Positions 24,300-38,305 are shown, counted from the first letter of the stretch. The stretch is DNA of 64,000 nt from Pyrrhosoma nymphula (GCA_963573305.1 OY754337.1:67801094-67865093); one strand, 5' to 3'. The notes: generated by a model not told the origin, from the letters alone. Translations and numbers: made by a program.

Positions 24300-27200
24300 A
24301 CTTCGTCGTCTTCGTCCCCTTTTGAAATTGAAATTACAAATTTTGAGACAAGGATTGAACGTGTAAAACCAGTCTGGACGTAAAAAGACGCCACGTCAAT
24401 CGGAATACTGGGTAAACTCATTCAAAATGTTTTTCTCTTATACCATCCAGGCGTAGAATCTTGGAGTTTCATTTTTTAGCAGAGGCCAATTTTTTCCTAT
24501 CTTCATGCTATGTTTATCTACATAGTACCCATTGCATTAAAAGTGGATTAGGACTTAAAAATTTGTTGGAAAATGGGTAAAATATAATGTTTTTAAATGT
24601 TGTTCAACATTCCTCATGCGACACCACTGCCCATATTTAGATTAATGCTATTTAATTCTTCATTTCAATGTGCAAAGTACCTCACTTCTTTCCGCGTATA
24701 ATGCTTTTTTTCTCTTTCCTCGTTTATCTAGTATTCTCCATTCATCCCAGCACCCAGCTTCCCACGACCTCTCAACGTCTCTTCCGTCCAATTTTTCTCT
24801 CAAATATTTTCTCTTCTTCTTCATCCATATCGCACATGCTCTCGGTTCAAGGATTATAATGAATAAGATAAGCATTTTTTTCTGAATTCCGAGTGGAACA
24901 AGTTTTACATGAACGTATGTCTTTCTGAAAGTAAATAACTACCCAGGTTTTCAGTTATTTTTAATTGCGTCCTGACCCCCAATTTGGTACTACCGTAAAT
25001 TCTCCTTCCATTCTATCATCTTTCATCGCTTCATTTTCATTATACATATTTACGGTAAGCGCCTTCGGCATTTTTTACGAATGGTTTAATTTTTCATTAT
25101 TTAAAATATTGGTTGTAATAGGAGCAAATTCTTGCAAAGGCATTCTAGCGTAGTATTTTTACTGCACCATGTCCCATTTTATTCACTACATTTCTTTTTG
25201 GGTCTTTTTAAGCCTAAGCGCTTTTCCTGCTCCTCTTGAACCGCTCTCTTTGAAATAATTTTTCTAAATCAATAGAACTTCCTCAAAATGTTTTAGACAT
25301 GTATGGCTGAGTTTTCGAGCTTAGTGCACAACAGAAAAGGCACAGTAAAATGATTTAATCAAAATTGTTGATGTCAAAATGAAATATTATGATCGCGCGA
25401 GAAACGATGGTTGCGAGGAGTTTGTCGTATGAACGCCTTGTAGTGTAGACGTATATGAAAAATAAATACGATACCGTGATAAAAAAGGTGTATGACGTCT
25501 GTCAAAACTTCAATATGGAACGTTGCGCTAGATAACTCGGAAATTCGTCTTTGAGGAGAGAGGATTTGCGTTGACGAGAGTCAATTGAAGAGTGGTTGTG
25601 GAAATGAATGTCGAGTATACGCTTTGGAAGAATCAAGGTATACGGGTAAATGTTGGGAGATGGTTGGTGAGGAAAGAAAGTTATTGGCCAAGATTCGGAG
25701 GAGGTAGCGAAAGTGGAAAAAGTATTGAGCGGTGAGGGCAAGTGGTGGTGGAAGGGAGAACCGTTGGTAACTGTGGAAGAGGCAGGAAGAGAATTGGATT
25801 TTTGGATGACTTATGGAGAAGTAGAGGGAAACTTCAGAGAGACATTGCATGAAACAGTGAGAAAGTTGAATTTGCCAGGAAAGTGTAAAGAAGTGGAGTG
25901 TGAAGTAACAAGTATTGAATCTTTCAAGTCCAAATTAATTGGTAGAGGACCTAATGAATGAATGAAAGACTATATTGGCCTTTGCATCATATCGTATGCA
26001 GCAAAAGCTTGCTAGGCTACTCTTGTCAACGTTTTTATTGTAAATCTCCCTTTTCATGATAATTTTTAGGCTTAAAATTGGTTAATTCTCGATTTAAAAG
26101 CAAATTTACGTTCTTAGCTTTAGGCATGACGCATGAAAGGTTGTCGAGCATTGCGTGACTTAAGAGGGGCACGCTTCTGACTTTCCAGGAAGTGAAGAAC
26201 TCATTTCCTCCGCAATCTTTTGTGGGATGGCTTCTATCCTTTTATCCGTCGGGTTATCAGTTTTAAAAAAGCGCCCAATTCGTATTAGGCGAGGATATAT
26301 CGATATTTACGAGCACTTTTAAGAATTAGATTGGAAAACAACGCATTTCTAACCGTTCAACTGTCCATCATCAATATCGTGGAAGTGTACCTGTTTCTGT
26401 CTCTTTTCCTCTTTTGACGATGGATATTAAGAGCTTCCACAAAGTTAGTGCCAGTACTCTTTCATGTGAACAACTGTCCACAATGAAGTCCAACTAAGTA
26501 TATGCTGCATATCATTTCTGGACGGTTTCATGGATATATTAAGTCTGGAGACGAGCAGACATATATCCGCGTGATTACGTGACGATTAATTTTCGGAGTG
26601 AATTAGATGTAACATACGCTTCTCATTAGGTTGCTCATGTAACTCTATTAAACAGAGTTCATGTGTTACATGTACTTTTGCCTCTGTAACCTGTGGGAGA
26701 GAGAAATTTTCCTCTATTGTATGACGGCGTGACCATGTTTATATTCTAATTTATGTTGGATCTAATTTTAATTCTGCCATGTACTTCAGAAAATATAGAA
26801 TCCGTTCAAGGGGACGGTGTTTCATGCTTTAAATGACCTTTTCTATTTCACTACATCTAGTAAATCTAGGTGGAGTGTTCTTTTTGATTTTTTTAGGCAT
26901 GGCAACTGTTTTATTTACTGGACTGCAGGACATTTTTTCTGTGTCAAGGATAGCTTCAACTGCAAGAATCGAAATATAGACCTTGACAGATGAATATTTG
27001 GAGTAGAGAGAGATTGACACTGACTTCAAATTGGAGCGTAGCATTGCATGCTTTAGAAATTTGGCCTCTCCAGGATAGAGTTTGATGACATACAGATTTG
27101 GCCATTGGATTCAAGAACCCACATTTAGATAACATTTAGAGATTTAACAAACGAAAATGTTTTAGTTGACGTGGGGGGAGATATTTATTTTTTATTCGCT

Positions 27201-28900
27201 CTTTCTTTGGAATTCGGAACAAATAGTTCCATTCTGATGCATGCGGACATCCCAAAGCGCGCAATAAAGCCTTAACCAGCCAGTTTAATTATTATTATTT
27301 TTGTGCACATTCCTTTTTTCTTTTGCGTCTTAAGGTTCGCGAATGAATGAATATCCAATTGATGGCCAGTAAAATGCTATTGTATTGGTTCGATGAAACA
27401 AGGGACAAATATAGTTTAAAATGAAATATAATTTCCATATTATAATTTCATACCAACTTTGGTCAGCGTGAAGGCTGCAATTAATTAATATACATTGCTA
27501 ACCTTTAAGAAACCTCGTTGAAGTCGAACCTTATTCAGGCCAGATTTTGAGCCTCAATACAAAAAAATCAAGGACCCAATATTCTTATGAAGGATGTTTT
27601 CATTCAAACCAGATATAATCCGCACGCTACCTGAACTTGAATTAAAATAGTCATAAGCTTCGTGAAAATAGACGTCGACACGTTTTCTTGTTTTTTGTGC
27701 AGTTTTTACCTCTGTATAACTTTCATGTATATTGCTCTTTCACCTTTTGCCTCTCCTTTCTTTAGGTAAGCGAAGCACAGACCCCGTTTTTTCCGAGGAT
27801 TGTTTAATTTCCCGCGCGTTAATTGTTTCAATCCGTTGTCTGTTTTTCCTCCGCGGTTCGTGGAAGAAATGGACGCGAGTATCTTTCGGGGTGAATGAGT
27901 TTAGTTGGCCGTGATAATGAGGGAAAGAGAGCAAACTCAGATTTGCAATCTAGGTTAGAGGCTACGTGGAAGCAAGCTTATGACGTCGTCAGCTCTCGTG
28001 AAGACTGAATGCGGGATAGTCTTAGAATTGTGCTCTTGACTTTCCCACGGGGCTGAATGCTTTTAAACGCCACAGCACTGCGTGGATCATTCGTTCTTTT
28101 GTTTTTTTCACGAAAGTCGTGATCCTGCGTGAGGGCTTCGGATCGTGAGTCCCAACTAGGGGGGGGGATAAAATTTTGGATTTGGCTTTGTGGCAACAGT
28201 GCCACACGGTTTGACTTCGCTTGCAACGTCGAGGAGGTGAGACGACAGTGGAAAAAATATAAGGAAGCGGAGTGCCGAGTATACTGATTCAAGGACTTCT
28301 CCCGGGCATAATTGACGATCGAACGCGCATGCACTCAAACAGAAATTAATATTAGCATATGAAAACACACCTGGCTCTTACAATCCTTTTCCTTGACGTT
28401 TTCGCGGCTCTTGTCCCAATGCCTCCCAAAAAACGTCCTCGCATAGACTTCCGGGGATTTTAAATGGTGAAGATGAGTAGGTACAGATCGAAAAATATTT
28501 GATGATTAATATGCACATTATTCTGGGTTTCAGGTCGGGTAAAGTAGTCGTTTATCCACGCCTATTACGCCGTAACTTTCGGGTTAAAAGATAATAAAAC
28601 AAAACTTAATAGTTGGTTGCCAACCGTGAAATATGGCATTGTCCTCAGGCTTATCCTTTTATCTTCTTGGCTTCCGCTACATTCGTAGGACTCAAGTCTA
28701 TTCCGCCATACAACCATCCATACCTGTCTCAGTGCACCCCTTCCACTCACACTATTATTTCAGTTAACTATTTCGTTGTTCAAAATGTAGTAAACCACTT
28801 AGGAAAATTAGATAAATGCTAGTTAAACAGGATTACATAGCATCAAGGCGTTTAAGCTCAATATATACTAAAACGATTGTTGTACCCCGAAGGATTAGGT
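24300..28900. other. Mostly non-coding; two unassigned frames
   Basis: The minus-strand frame near 24,875-24,660 is Lys/Arg/Glu-rich and could be an RTE C-terminal remnant, but the match is too weak to call. At 25,713-25,961 the plus strand encodes 82 residues (MEKVLSGEGKWWWKGEPL at the start) that look protein-like yet match nothing I recognise. The rest is AT-rich. Confidence 0.35.
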
Positions 28901-28944
28901 CAAATGGAACTGTCACCTCATCCACATAGAATTCCTTGCTCGAT

Positions 28945-29040
28945 AGAGAAGCGTCTGGGTCGATCCGATGCTGGAGTCGAACCTACGTCCCCCGGTTTAT
29001 CCGGCTACGGCTTCACCACGGTAGGTGGTCCGGCTCGTAT
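28945..29040 (-). mobile_element. tRNA-derived SINE-like copy
   Basis: On the minus strand the B box GGTTCGACTCC (28,973-28,983) follows a tRNA-like stretch with 'cgtggtgaagccgtagccgg' as a possible D-arm and A-box region. The head looks tRNA-like, but the acceptor ends do not pair. Confidence 0.5.
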
Positions 29041-29049
29041 GAATCCTAT

Positions 29050-32000
29050 TTGAGTCTCGAATTTGAGTGTTCAGGGCTTACACACGCCATGGTTTACTAA
29101 ACGGATAAACTTGCATTGTTCTTTTTGTGTAATTCATACAGTGGTTTAGATGATTTCACAGCATTTCGTTTATCACCAATTCCTTTTGCCATTCAATAAT
29201 CTTATTTACAAATTCCGGTGTCTACTAGTGCTAAAAATACCACTTACATTTTTTATATCCAGCGACAGATAAGGATTATTTTTCCTTTTTAAGTGCCATT
29301 TTTCTTTCGAAACAAAAGCCTTTCAAATCTTGTGATGAAAAAGATCTTTTCTTACTTAGGTTTTTGTACAAATGATAAGCATTTTTACGATGTATATTCT
29401 ACGATATAATGTTTAGCTAAATTAAATCCGAATACTTTTATCCTGCGCCAATCTCAGGTTTGCGGAGCGCTGCATTGTGGTTCTCTTAAAGAGAATGACC
29501 CACTTTAGGTAGTTTTTACAGCCTATTCCTCATAGTCACCAGCGCGATAAACACCACGTGACTCACGAAGCGTCTGATATCTCGCCTCAACACACTATTT
29601 GATATATTTCTGTGCTTCCGAGACTGGTTCTAAGTCGATCCATGAACGTTTGTCAATCAAAGTCCTCAAGAGAGCCTACTTCTCACCCATTAGTAAGATG
29701 CTCTCAGCTGCCGCTTAAGCGGTAAAATAATGAGCGAGCTACTGTCACGATTTCTTCGTAAATGTAATTTTATTACGCTAGACGCTGTTCAGGTCAATAA
29801 TATGACTACTAGATAACTTTCAGCGCAGTTGATGAGTGATCGTGTGGTTTTGGTCAACGAAAGTGTTCAAATTAAATACCTCCGAGGGGCTATAAGGTCT
29901 CACGTCTTGAGATTTTTTTTTCACTTTTTACGTCGTCAACTAATTCACTTTCCGTCGCCGTGAATGTTTCGATAGGCAGCTGTTTTTAACATTCTTGTGT
30001 TATTAGTGATTTATATTGCACATCGCTCGTAATTCCATCCGTGATGAGTAACAATTTACGACACGTAACGTCGCTAAATAAACAGAATGTTTCGTGACAC
30101 TTGGGAATACCATTCTTTCGCCAGCAAACTGATTGCATTATTGCATGCGTTTGAGAGAACGACTTCACTTACAGTCACAAGTCTTCAGTGGGTTAGTTCA
30201 TTCGAATTATTCTATGGCTGGCTGAAGTTTTTTCATGCTAAAGTGGGCTAATATAATGTATAATATCATTATCCGTCAACCCTAGACTCGTAATTTATTT
30301 TTTGTTCCCGATCTTATTCCCGAGCAATGTTTTCTTTTTAACTTGGAACTCTTCTCCTATAGGTACAGGGGTGTATTCGCGGTAAATTATTTGTAGGTTG
30401 GTAGAGTAAGGCTTCTCCCTTCACATTAACTTACACGCTATATATATCATTCTCATTTCTTTAATGCTAAATGGTGTAAGTTCAATAATTGACCATCCAT
30501 TCAAAAAAGGATTCAGCAAACTCTTGGAAAATGAAAAATTTTAAAATATATATTCTACATACACATTGATCCTTGTTGCTAGCTCTGCTTAAGCTAAGTT
30601 GTTGATGCTTGTGGTCTTTAGTGGTAGATATTTTAATTTGTCTCAATACTGACGAATTTGGAGATCAGGAGTTACTTGGCCGTCTTTATTAGGGGATACA
30701 TCCCTTGCCCTACCGACTTCCTAGAAGACCGCGGTCTGTCATTGGACATTCACTAAACCAGTTTCTTCACATACACTCTCCTGAATTGGCAAATGTGCCC
30801 TCGGTTGCAATCTCTAAATGCATACAACGAGGAAATACCTCTGGCTTTCCCCTTGTGGTGTGCCTTATAGGGATAACTACACTGACCTTACTATTTCCAG
30901 ACCTTAGTTGAGCGTGCTTCCCATGGGTTGAGGCTCTTGATCATGGTACATCTTACCCAATCATTTCATCGCAATAAATATCATTTTTTGTAAAATTTCT
31001 ACCTTTGTTTAAACCATCCATGACGGAATCAACAGATATTTTATGCTTTAATCTTTACTGTTGCAGACGTCACAAAGTGACAATTTAAAATTGCGTTTAA
31101 AGGAGTTAATGATGTTTTGAACGTACTGCTTTCTAATAATGGCATATCCAGTGTCGAGCATTGCTACGATGGAGTTTTATTTCATAATACTTTCCGTCGT
31201 GAAGTATTTCTCCTCTTCCCTGGTATTACATCAAATTTACCTATTTCTAGCATAAAATCTAGGATGATTTTTTTCTTAGACGCTTCGTCTCCTATTCCTT
31301 GTAAACATAATTTTTATCATTTCTTCTCGAGAGTGTTTTGTAATGTGATGTTTATAAATTCTAGGATTTATTCGAGTGGATGGTGTGTTGATAGAAAATA
31401 TTCACGCATACAGTAGGCTTATTTTGTTGCACTGATGGTGACAAATTAATAAATGTTTGAAATGCCGCGGTCTTGTATTGCATTGAAATGCACCAAGTAC
31501 ACTTCAACGGCAGTTAAATAACCCTAAAACGCATTAAATCAATAAAATGTAATTTTCATGTTCAAGCTCACCTTAATTATTAAAATATTTTATGACTAAT
31601 TTATCTTTTTGTCATACACATCCCTGTATACTCCTTTATCTTAGATAAAATGTCTTCTATTTATTATTATTACAGGTATTAACTCCAATTAAGGAAAAAA
31701 GTGATGAACCATAAAATACAGAAAACTTCGTAGCATCCATACTAAATACTTCCACAAAGTTAAGCCTGAAACCATAGAGTGAAAACTTCGTAGGCTAATT
31801 CGATGGAAATGTTAGCTCCTCTCACTTCCGTCCAGGGTTTTTTTGTGGACATGTAAAGATTTTTAAATTGAATGTCAATATCCTTACATGCGAGGATCCT
31901 TGAACTTATTTCGGACTCCATTATTTTATCTACACACAAATTTTTAACATACTCCCACATTTCTGTCACTCGTTTGTATTTCATGATTTTAATTCGCAAT

Positions 32001-35000
32001 AATTCGGGCACAAGCGTGCGTGAAAACTGCAGCTACGTGTCTAGAGGGGGTACATATGAGTATTTTCAGCCCCTCCCCCTTATCTGCCACATCCTATCAC
32101 TCGGACACGTGTCTGATGCTTACTCACCCGTATTTGCTGATAACTATCAATGTGCTTCGCGCCTGGACGTCTGCAAAGTAAAAACTGCTTCACTAGTATG
32201 TTTTTCGCTATCGTCTTTCCCCTTACTTTGACGTCAGTTGAAATGGGCGCGCGTGAACCATGTTCCCTATTTTCGAACCTCTAGCATATGCGCTCCTCGT
32301 TTTATTAACCGCGGTTTGTGTTCGCCATTCCGTATGCCATATCCTCCAACTCCATCTTCCAAACCTTTCCTATAGGTATTTGTAATCGTCTGTGACCTGA
32401 TTTGATAACTGTGACTGTGAAAGTGTTACTCTGTCTTTCCTCATTTGCTCTACGACGAGAGGTTTATGATTTCTCTCGAAAGTCGCACGTTTGCGATTCC
32501 ATTGAGCAAGTAAAGGTGAATTTGGGCGTTTTTTCCTCGTTTTGTTTTTGTCTTGTTTTCTGTAGCTATAAGTTCAAACATTGCTACCACTGTCAAACAC
32601 GAGAGGGCATTGACCGAACGGAATACAGAGCATGCGATGTCTAGATTTGCTTTTTGGTTACTCAACTGCCGTTCATAATACAGCGGAATCCTGTGCAAAT
32701 ATTAGTAGCCAACGGAGAAGCTTTGTGGGCAGTTGTAGGCAGTTAGTGGTTCATTTTCACAATTTTTCTCATGCATACATGAATGATAAGATGAGATAGA
32801 GAATTTCGGATGACCCAGGGAAGCCAAGTCAAATAATATCCACACTAAACATTTACACCGCAAGAGGTTTAGGAATAATCTACCTTTGGTTTGAAGGTCA
32901 ATTGCTTTGGAAGAAAAAAAAAACAGTAGTTTTTCGTTGGCAAGGAGAATAATTGGGAGGCTGGAACATTTTCAAAGAGGATGGACTAGTACGAAGGAGC
33001 AAAACAAAAGTTCTACGGATTCGGCCGTGACCAGAGGACATTTTCAGAACCCTTAGAAATGGACTTGGTCCATCATATCCACTGCTTTGTTTTAAGAAAA
33101 TCCGGTGCTCTGTCGTACCTGATGACAATTGATTCTGGAACCGGGTTTTGTACTGAAACTCAGTCAGTGGCAATATGTTAGGTTCACTTTGACGAAGAGT
33201 CAGAAAACGTCATAAGTTAAATGTGACGTGTGGAGCTGTATGACTACAGAACCAGTAGCAAGGCTTACTAATTCCCAATCATTTCAACATTAACTGGGTT
33301 TTATTAATAAGCTCCCGATAGGCCATCATGGACCCGGTGTCAAACTCGGTGTCCTGGAGTACCCGGTGTCAAACTCGAGGAATTCATGAAATACACTCCT
33401 GATTGACTAAATATATTACTTCGCATCGCAAGCGACATACGTAACCTATCGGGAACGTTGTTTCTCCAATGTCCCGTGCTAAGTTAAGAAAATCTCTTCC
33501 CGACAACTATTTCCTATGGCGATTTCATGGGTGAAGTTATTTCTTTTTGGGTGGCTATGCCTTTAAGTAAGAGTGTTTGAGCTTGCAATATATGTCTCAG
33601 AAAATATTACCTTTGCCTCGCTGACTTGGTCTATACGCTCATGGTGTTTGCTTGTTGCAGCAGTGATATTGTTAATGGAGAGTTTTCACTTGACATGGTA
33701 ACCATTCACCTTATTTACTTTTTGATGAGTGTTACAGTTTCTAGATAAATGATAAATAAATCAAAACCATCAAAGTATGTATATAATATTCGATTCGAGT
33801 GAGTTTCATCTGTCCAGGGTCAAGTGGAAATGCTTCTAAAGGCCTTGAAAGCTTAATAACAATCGTAAAAAAACTCAAAGCAGAGCATAAACTGAATGAT
33901 TGGATGCTGAAATAAATACTGTGCCCCCAACCGCCAGGTAGTACTCCCAAAACCTCAAGTTGATCGGAGGGATATACATGGCGGTCCGAAGATGGGAAAC
34001 AATGATTTTTCATTGCATTTCAAAGCAAACTTCTGATTGGGAAAGTTTCTTTTTCTGAAAGATCAGGATTTTTCTGAAGAAGATGTGGATAACAGCCAAA
34101 CACTACCCGGTTAAAAGCTCAGAGAATTACACAAGTATCTGTCACCGATATTGAGTCATTAAATTGGTGATTTTTTTTTTATTAGCGGAATTTAATTTTT
34201 GTCAGTGACGATTATGTTTTTAAGGTTTTTTGAATCGCAGTATTTTAGCATAGAGGAGAATGACGACGTAAATAGAATGTGCGGATGATTATTTTTCCAT
34301 GGAAATGCGTGTACTAATTATTTCAGCCTCCATGCAATCAAAACCGTAGTTTGCGGAGTTTTACTTCTGTTAGCTCCCTAATGAACTCCTCTTTTCTTTT
34401 TCTTGGAATTTTTGTGGAAAAGGTTCTCTTTCGTCGCTACAGATGAACCTACTTCTCTGCGAAAAATGTTTAAATGAGTCAACGTCCATTCTTTCGAGAA
34501 GTGGAGTTTTTTAATAGCAAAATGTTGGTGAAGAGCTGGATCATAATCTCAAATAGAAAAAAAAGCGAGTCCTGATTTCTCGAGCTATGTTCCTGGTTTG
34601 AATACTGGCTGTGACTGAGTTTTAGACTGGATTCCCGATCCGTAATTTGCTTACATGGTGCCTTGTCGCCTTACCCCTTTACGCCTTAATTTAAAATGAT
34701 TATAACGTCGATGGCGGGTTTTCTCCAACCCTCTTTATCCCATAAAAATCGTATATTTAGCGTAGAAATAGTATTTTTATAAGAAAGAAGTAAAAGTATC
34801 ACCTTACTTCTCACTTATCAATGACGAAAAAGTACACTTCTGTTGATGATATTGATTATTACAGCTATTTGTTAATTCATGTATATTCTAGCATCCTTAA
34901 AAAACCACTTCCATCACGAGAATCACCACTGCCTTCCAAGTTTCCAAGTCCGACAACGACGTGGTCTGACTACCCGCCGATACGTTGATTACGCTTTATG

Positions 35001-35840
35001 GTTCGCGTGCTCTTGAGCAACGGGAATGGATAACCGTTTAACAGTAGGATGGATGGTGGAAGCATCCGTGTTTGTAGTACTGTTAGGATGACAAATCTCG
35101 CGCAGTTAAGGGGCGGTGGTGGTGGGGGCGGACAGATAAGGCGGGGAAGAGTGGGAGGGTAAGAAGAACAATGTCCCACGAGTGGCAGATGACCGCATTC
35201 ACCGCTTGCGTTACAGTTTGGGATGCTCTAATTAGAACTCGCAGTCGCTGGGCTAATCGGAATCAAAAGTTCTTCAATCATCCTTAGAAACTCCATCTTA
35301 AGGTTTTCAATGCATCGCGATGGCATCGAATCACTTCCATCAACGAATCGACGTTGAGAGATCTGAACTGAACAAGTTCCGGTGTCATCAAATTCAGGAA
35401 ATTCATCAGAAGTACAGCTAGATAGATGCTTACATATCGTACTATCACTTATTATCGTACATACAAGTATGCGGATGGAAAGAAGTCTTTTTGTGCCTGT
35501 CTAGCTTGTGAGCACAAGTAGGGTTTCATATTTAGTGTCCTACGCGTGTCTTGTCAGGCGCATGGCAAAGTTGTAACCCTGATATTCGTGTCATCACCGT
35601 CTTGAAGCTCTTTACCGTTCCTAATTTCAATGCGGTCGCTCACCACGGCAGTTTGTCTGGACAAGCACCTGTTCCTTCATGGATTCAGGTGATAACAGTT
35701 TTTCATGTCTGAGCTGTAAGATGTGATATAATTTTCTGGGATGATTAAAATCCCGATTACCTCCTACTACTGTCATAGGGTGACGAAAAACTGGGAGTTA
35801 GAGCGTCGCAAGGAATTTGGCAATCTGGGAAACGCTGTAA
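29050..35840. other. Long AT-rich non-coding stretch
   Basis: No gene or named repeat is recognised over nearly 7 kb. A minus-strand frame of 83 codons (32,011-31,760) is without family resemblance. A 17-bp direct repeat (acccggtgtcaaactcg, at 33,332 and 33,361) lies between 9-bp inverted words cccgatagg / cctatcggg (near 33,314 and 33,447), possibly a very small inverted-repeat element. A G-rich patch is at 35,105-35,160. Confidence 0.4.
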
Positions 35841-36440
35841 TTATTCAACTACATCTACAAAATACCCTGCAAGCCACCTCAGGGGTGTGTGGCAGGGGGT
35901 GAGCATTCACCAACATGCATTACACTATACCCTAAAGTTAGTGTAACTACGACTAATTATGCATTTGCATTTTCTCGCTAATGTTTGTCACGAGGCGAAT
36001 CCTCACAAGCATGTACTACGCTACAGATATGCTCACAATGGAGAGGGACCGTTAATATATATGTATTTTGCAACTACAGAAATGGACAGAGACTCAAGAC
36101 TTACGTATAAAACATGCACGGCGTGCTGCTTGTACTAGGTAACAGATAAGGATTCAAGTATTAGGGGGTACTACTACTAGTAAGAGCTACACTACCTATC
36201 GAAAAACCTAGATAAGTGTCATTGTTCGCTGTTATGGTCCCTTATAGTTCGTGGGAAAAATGACATTTTAAAGCTGTCCGTTCTGCAGTCTAGTTCCCTA
36301 GTTTTATTCTCATGGTCTGATCTACCGTAGTATGTCGGATTTCGTAAAAAATTATCAACGTCGTCAGAATATAGACCGGTTTGGAACTTACATAATAGAT
36401 TGAGTCTAAATTTTAATCGACGGTCGGAAAGCGTTTCCTA

Positions 36441-36827
36441 TCACAGTTGCTGCAAAAGGTCAGTTACACTAACGAGATTATCATAACGGCCTTTAACGTA
36501 TCTTGCCGATCTTCGCTGCACGCCTTCTAACTCAGTTTCCGAGCCCATCTCATAAGGATCCCAAATACTGGCAGCATATTCCAAGTGGGGTCTAACGAGG
36601 GAGAAGTAGCTGATTTCCCTAACTTTATCGTCGCACTTGCCAAGTACTCTTTTAACAAATCCCAATTTACGATTAGCTTGACCGGTAATTTCTCGAATAT
36701 GTTTACTCCACGATAGATCATTAGTCAGTTTAACTCCGAGGTACTTAACCGATTCTACGGTGTCTAGTTTTATGTTGTTTATGCAATAGCTGTTACAAGG
36801 AGCGTTTTTCCGTTTCCAAAAATTCAC
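36441..36827 (-). pseudogene. CR1-like ORF2 fragment, thumb / C-terminal region
   Basis: A 128-codon piece downstream of the reverse transcriptase core. It contains VKYLGVKLTNDLSWSKHI, then LGFVKRVLG and LVRPHLEYAASIWDP, matching the thumb and C-terminal region of the 53.9 kb element in order. It continues the same gene as the upstream RT pieces but in a separate frame, so at least one frameshift lies between. Confidence 0.88.
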
Positions 36828-36938
36828 AACAACGCATTTTTTTCAGGTTTAATTCTAGCTGCCACGCATCGCACCACTCCTGTATTACCTCGAGGTCCTT
36901 AGTTAGCGCTTGTTATCATTAAGGCTACGAATTTCTCT

Positions 36939-37402
36939 CTACACCACTGCGTCGTCTGCAAATGATCTAAGCTTACTGTCAACTATTTCACCGATTTCGT
37001 TTATGTACAAAAGGAACAGAAGTGGGCCTATGACACTTCCCTGTGGGACACCCGATGTGACTTTTACTTCATTAGAGATAGCGTCATCTAATACAACCCT
37101 TTGCACGCGATTGCTTAAGAATTCTCTAATCCAGGAAATTACGTCGTCGTCTAAACCGTAGGATTTTAATTTCATGAGTAGCTTACTGTGGGAAACATTA
37201 TCAAATGCCTTTTTAAAGTTAAGAAAAATAGCATCAACTGGAACGTTATGTTCACCCGAGACTAAAATATCGTGGGCAAAAAGTGCTAGTTGAGTTTCCC
37301 AAGATATCTTCCCTTTCTGAATCCGTGTTGCGTTTTTGTTAGCAAGTTCTGCATATCGAGGCGTCTCATAACTGAACTTACAATTATATGTTCAAGGACT
37401 TT
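36939..37402 (-). pseudogene. CR1-like reverse transcriptase fragment, palm
   Basis: This contains the template-grip motif GVPQGSVIGPLLFLLYIN and the catalytic FADD box (SFADDAVV) directly before a stop. The segment upstream (37,176-37,402) continues the homology in other frames, with LEHI at the edge of the insertion. Catalytic aspartates are present, but the frame is broken. Confidence 0.85.
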
Positions 37403-37409
37403 GCAAGAG

Positions 37410-37565
37410 TATAAAATCAATGGTCTGCGAGTTCACTTCGTGGAATGAATACATCTTAGGCAAAAAGAAAACTTGGTTATATTCCACACAAATTTATTAA
37501 GAACACGACCGGTTTCGACCTTTTCAGGTCATTCTCAAGTGTTACAATATTTGAAAACAGACAGG
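37410..37565. mobile_element. 156-bp insertion with 7-bp target duplication
   Basis: The sequence interrupts the LINE reverse transcriptase between its PISL and KVLEHI motifs. It is flanked by the direct repeat gcaagag (37,403-37,409 and 37,566-37,572). It includes 'accggtttcgaccttttcagg', a word common at the ends of insect transposable elements. It has no coding capacity and no clear inverted termini, so it is a SINE-like or truncated non-autonomous element. Confidence 0.75.
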
Positions 37566-37572
37566 GCAAGAG

Positions 37573-37901
37573 ATAGATATGAGAGATATCGGTCTTTAGT
37601 TCGATGGCTGTTCCTTATCACCGCTTTTGAATATGGGAGTGACATTTGCAATTTTCCAGTCCATGGGTACTTCGTGTTCGTTGATGGATTTACTAAATAT
37701 ATTCTGGAAGTAGGGTGCTATTTCACAAGCTAATTCTCTATCCACGCGGTCAGGAATTTCTTCAGGACCTGGGGATTTATTTGGACTTAAGGATTTTAAC
37801 AAGTTTTCTATTCCGTGAGTGCAAATATCGATAGGCGGCATCTTTTGCTGGAAGTGATCATTTATCTTTACGGATGTAATCTGTGATGACTTGGTGAACA
37901 C
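37573..37901 (-). pseudogene. CR1-like ORF2 fragment, start of reverse transcriptase
   Basis: The translation includes SPNKSPGPEEIPDRV and VPMDWKIANVTPIFKSGDK, the conserved entry to the RT domain (compare SKSPGPEGIPARV and LDWKIANVTPIFKKGN in the intact element). A stop follows the GDK motif. It lies immediately upstream of the 156-bp insertion and ends at its target duplication. Confidence 0.85.
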
Positions 37902-38100
37902 ACTTTGAAAGTAGGAATTTCGAAATTAGCGTTCTCTTTTCCAACCCTTTGCAAAATCGCCGAAAAAACACTTCTCCCACCCTTTTTTTCTTCAATAAAC
38001 CAGCTCGAGCTGACGTATGGCTTTGTCGCCATCCCGTCACCTTTGTTGTTTCAAAATACTAGAATGTGTAATGGTCTGAGGTTTTTGTTTACATTGTTTC

Positions 38101-38305
38101 TACTTACTTACTTACTTACTTAAATGGCCATTCAAACCGTAAGAGGTTTTTGATCTCGTCAACCGCTTGTCTCCAACTCGGCCTGTCCTGCATGTTTTTT
38201 CATCCGCTTCTATTTTCCTCATGTCCCTCAGCATCTGGTCGGTCCACCTCAGTCTTGGTCTTCCTGGAGGTCTTTTTCCTATTGGTTTCCCCTTCATTAC
38301 ATTGT
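38101..38305 (-). pseudogene. RTE-type LINE C-terminal stub with (AAGT)n tail
   Basis: The minus-strand translation shows GKRPPGRPRLRWTDQMLRDM followed, after a frame break, by a WRQAVDEIKNLL-type ending. This is the usual C-terminus of RTE-clade and related LINE polyproteins (GRPRxRWxDxxxxD, then WR). Directly after the frame lies a run of (TAAG/AAGT) units, the 3' tail, at 38,101-38,120. It is a separate, strongly 5'-truncated insertion from a different family than the 52.7-60.4 kb RTE. Confidence 0.75.

Larger units (their letters stand above)
35849..37940 (-). mobile_element. 5'-truncated CR1-like LINE, decayed
   Basis: A minus-strand copy of a relative of the full-length LINE at 53.7-58.6 kb, lacking ORF1, the endonuclease and the N-terminal part of ORF2. 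It starts at 37.9 kb just before the reverse transcriptase and ends with the family 3' block and an 'acatctac' tail near 35,850. About 600 bp of 3'UTR lie between the reading frame and the tail. Frameshifts and stops split the frame, and a 156-bp element has inserted into it. Confidence 0.88.

Noticed and set aside
37410..37565. LTR or solo-LTR explanation for the insertion in the LINE
   Set aside because: It is only 156 bp, lacks TG...CA ends and its target duplication is 7 bp.
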